The notes under the pieces were generated by a model. It ran no database searches and was not told the DNA's origin. It saw nothing but the letters and a program-made list of their open reading frames with translations. Of a stretch of DNA of 7,846 bases, positions 6,772 to 7,846 are shown piece by piece (positions within the stretch are counted from its first letter, which is position 1; every line of letters begins with the position of its first letter). Source of the DNA: Verrucomicrobiia bacterium (lineage in GTDB: Bacteria > Verrucomicrobiota > Verrucomicrobiae > Limisphaerales > UBA11358); the NCBI GenBank assembly GCA_030042375.1, contig JASHZU010000085.1:1-7846 (forward strand), in the 5' to 3' direction. Both the position numbers and the translations under genes were made by a program.

Positions 6772-7500
6772 ATGAAATCAGGTTCCACTCTATTCCGCCA
6801 GCTTCGCCAATTCGGCGTTCTTGCCGTCCTGTGCTTTTCCTTCATTTCCCTACCGTTGTGCGCGCAGGACACCCATTATTTGCCCCCGGGCCAGCCGGAT
6901 GTCGTGGCGCTATTGCCGCCGCCGCCGTTACTGGGTTCGCCGGAGCAGGCCGCTGACATGCAGGAAGTCCGCACCATTTCCCGCTCCGCCCCGAGCAATG
7001 ACGTGGCGGTGGCTTTTACGGAAAAGGAATTTACGATTTTCAATTTCACCCCGGCGATTGGCTCTTTTTTCCAGCCGGGCAAATTTCCGAAAACCGAGGC
7101 GTTCATGCATGGTGTCCAGCATGACGCCGAAACCGTGACCGACAACGCCAAGGACATCTGGAAACGTCCACGGCCCTTTATGATTGATCCCACACTGGCG
7201 ACAGGAAAATTGGAAAAGAGCTTCAGCTATCCCAGCGGCCATTCGACGGAATCCATGGTGCTGGCACTGGTGCTGGCGGATTTGTTTCCGGAAAAGCGCG
7301 ACGCAATTATCGCCGAGGCGCGCTCGATTGGGTGGCACCGGGTGGAAATCGCCCGGCATTACCCGACGGATATTTATGCGGGACGGGTGCTGGCGCAGGC
7401 CATCGTGGAGCAAATGAAAAAGAGCCCTGATTACCAACGCGACTTTGCGGCAGCACAGGCGGAAATTGCCGCGGCGCAAGTGGCTGCGAAATCGAATTAA
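6772..7500 (+). CDS. Secreted class A acid phosphatase (PAP2 superfamily)
   Basis: The 242-residue product has a Sec signal peptide with hydrophobic core VLAVLCFSFISLPL and a likely cut after A31 (LCA-QD). The mature start resembles PhoN/PhoC-type enzymes (YLPPGQPDVVALLPPPP, then GSPEQAADMQ). The PAP2 signature KX6RP-PSGH-RX5HX3D is complete: K127, R134-P135, P154-S155-G156-H157, R190, H196 and D200. H196 is the expected nucleophile and H157 the general acid. The residue before R190 is His instead of the family's usual Ser. Such enzymes release phosphate from many organic monoesters in the periplasm. The ATG at 6772 is chosen because the signal peptide starts there; the frame stays open upstream to 6160, but that part is antisense to mnmA. 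The Ala/Gln-rich C-terminus is likely helical. No Shine-Dalgarno is visible. The gene stands alone, with a Pho-box-like repeat upstream. Confidence 0.92.
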   Translation: MKSGSTLFRQLRQFGVLAVLCFSFISLPLCAQDTHYLPPGQPDVVALLPPPPLLGSPEQAADMQEVRTISRSAPSNDVAVAFTEKEFTIFNFTPAIGSFFQPGKFPKTEAFMHGVQHDAETVTDNAKDIWKRPRPFMIDPTLATGKLEKSFSYPSGHSTESMVLALVLADLFPEKRDAIIAEARSIGWHRVEIARHYPTDIYAGRVLAQAIVEQMKKSPDYQRDFAAAQAEIAAAQVAAKSN

Positions 7501-7504
7501 AAGT

Positions 7505-7525
7505 AAGCAGATTATTTTGCTTTTT
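7505..7525 (+). terminator. Weak terminator-like hairpin after the acid phosphatase gene
   Basis: AAGCA (7505-7509) pairs with TGCTT (7518-7522) around an 8-base loop, and the T-run continues to 7525. The stem is only 5 bp and the T-run overlaps the end of the convergent gene, so this is a weak candidate. Confidence 0.3.
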
Positions 7526-7846
7526 CGACCACGAGCATTTCGATGGGCATGTTAGTGGGGGCGAGTTCCAGCCCGAGCTGGTCTAAGAGAACTTTCTTCA
7601 AAGAATCGTTGTTGTGAGGCTCCCAATTGATGCGGATATTATACTTATCAGTCAGCCCCGTTTCATCAATCACCGGCTGGCCGAAATGATTGGGGTCTTC
7701 AAGAAATGACGCCAGGTCGGACATGGAGGAATTGGTGACGCAATATACAGCGTCTCCCCAATACAATCTCATGCCCGGGCTTGCGGTGGTGGCGAGATGC
7801 AAGCCCGGTGCTTCCGCTGTTTTCACTTTGAGCAGAAGAACATCGG
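7512..7846 (-). CDS. TIGR03435-family protein, C-terminal fragment
   Basis: The last 111 codons of a minus-strand gene that enters from the right edge; the frame stays open to 7846 (DVLLLKVKTAEAPGL...), so the GTG at 7826 is probably internal. The pattern is that of the C-terminal domain of TIGR03435 proteins, abundant in soil Acidobacteria and present in Pedosphaera-like Verrucomicrobia: a segment around SSMSDLASFLED, then GQPVIDETGLTDKYNIRINWEP, then LLDQLGLELAP and the closing IEMLVVEKAK. The family has no established biochemical role; members are often near sigma factor or peptidase genes, which cannot be checked here. It ends 11 bp from the stop of the convergent acid phosphatase gene. 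Family assignment comes from remembered motif patterns. Confidence 0.75.
   Translation of the reverse strand, partial: DVLLLKVKTAEAPGLHLATTASPGMRLYWGDAVYCVTNSSMSDLASFLEDPNHFGQPVIDETGLTDKYNIRINWEPHNNDSLKKVLLDQLGLELAPTNMPIEMLVVEKAK

Noticed and set aside
1..7846. CRISPR arrays, insertion sequences, tRNA or rRNA genes, defence islands
   Set aside because: No regularly spaced repeats, transposase motifs, terminal inverted repeats with target duplications or tRNA-like cloverleafs were seen on either strand.

Overview
The window looks like a chromosomal piece from a free-living Verrucomicrobiota bacterium, most likely of the Pedosphaera/Limisphaerales kind. Four things suggest this: a lone pseudopilin with an H-X9-DG C-terminal motif, a large secreted Ig-repeat protein ending in the 'FYRVxxP' tail common in that group, the C-terminal end of a TIGR03435-type protein, and start sites without Shine-Dalgarno sequences. 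The taxonomy is inferred from protein style, not from a marker gene.

Layout from left to right. (1) 1-1055, minus strand: an open-ended reading frame that joins an N-terminal HAD-type hydrolase to a C-terminal Nudix hydrolase and runs off the left edge. (2) 1113-2024, minus: a type II secretion-like pseudopilin. (3) 2025-2307: a divergent intergenic region with direct repeats, a 12-bp palindrome and possible leader hairpins. (4) 2308-5454, plus: a 1048-residue secreted protein with a propeller-like N-terminal half, three Ig-like domains, a lectin-like domain and a C-terminal tail, followed by a strong intrinsic terminator. (5) 5542-6627, minus: mnmA, the tRNA 2-thiouridylase, convergent with the previous gene and driven by a near-consensus promoter that predicts an almost leaderless mRNA. 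(6) 6772-7500, plus: a secreted class A acid phosphatase of the PAP2 superfamily. (7) 7512-7846, minus: the C-terminal end of a TIGR03435-family protein that runs off the right edge.

The genes do not form one operon; most neighbours are divergent or convergent. mnmA is housekeeping. The pseudopilin, the Ig protein and the acid phosphatase belong to the envelope and secretion side of the cell. All three have a 7-4-7 bp direct-repeat element overlapping a candidate -35 box in their upstream region. This is the only sequence-level hint that they may share a regulator, possibly phosphate-responsive. I found no mobile element, CRISPR array, tRNA or rRNA, and no clear defence or biosynthetic system. 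The least ordinary items are the HAD-Nudix fusion, whose HAD half lacks the usual second catalytic aspartate, and the shared promoter repeats.
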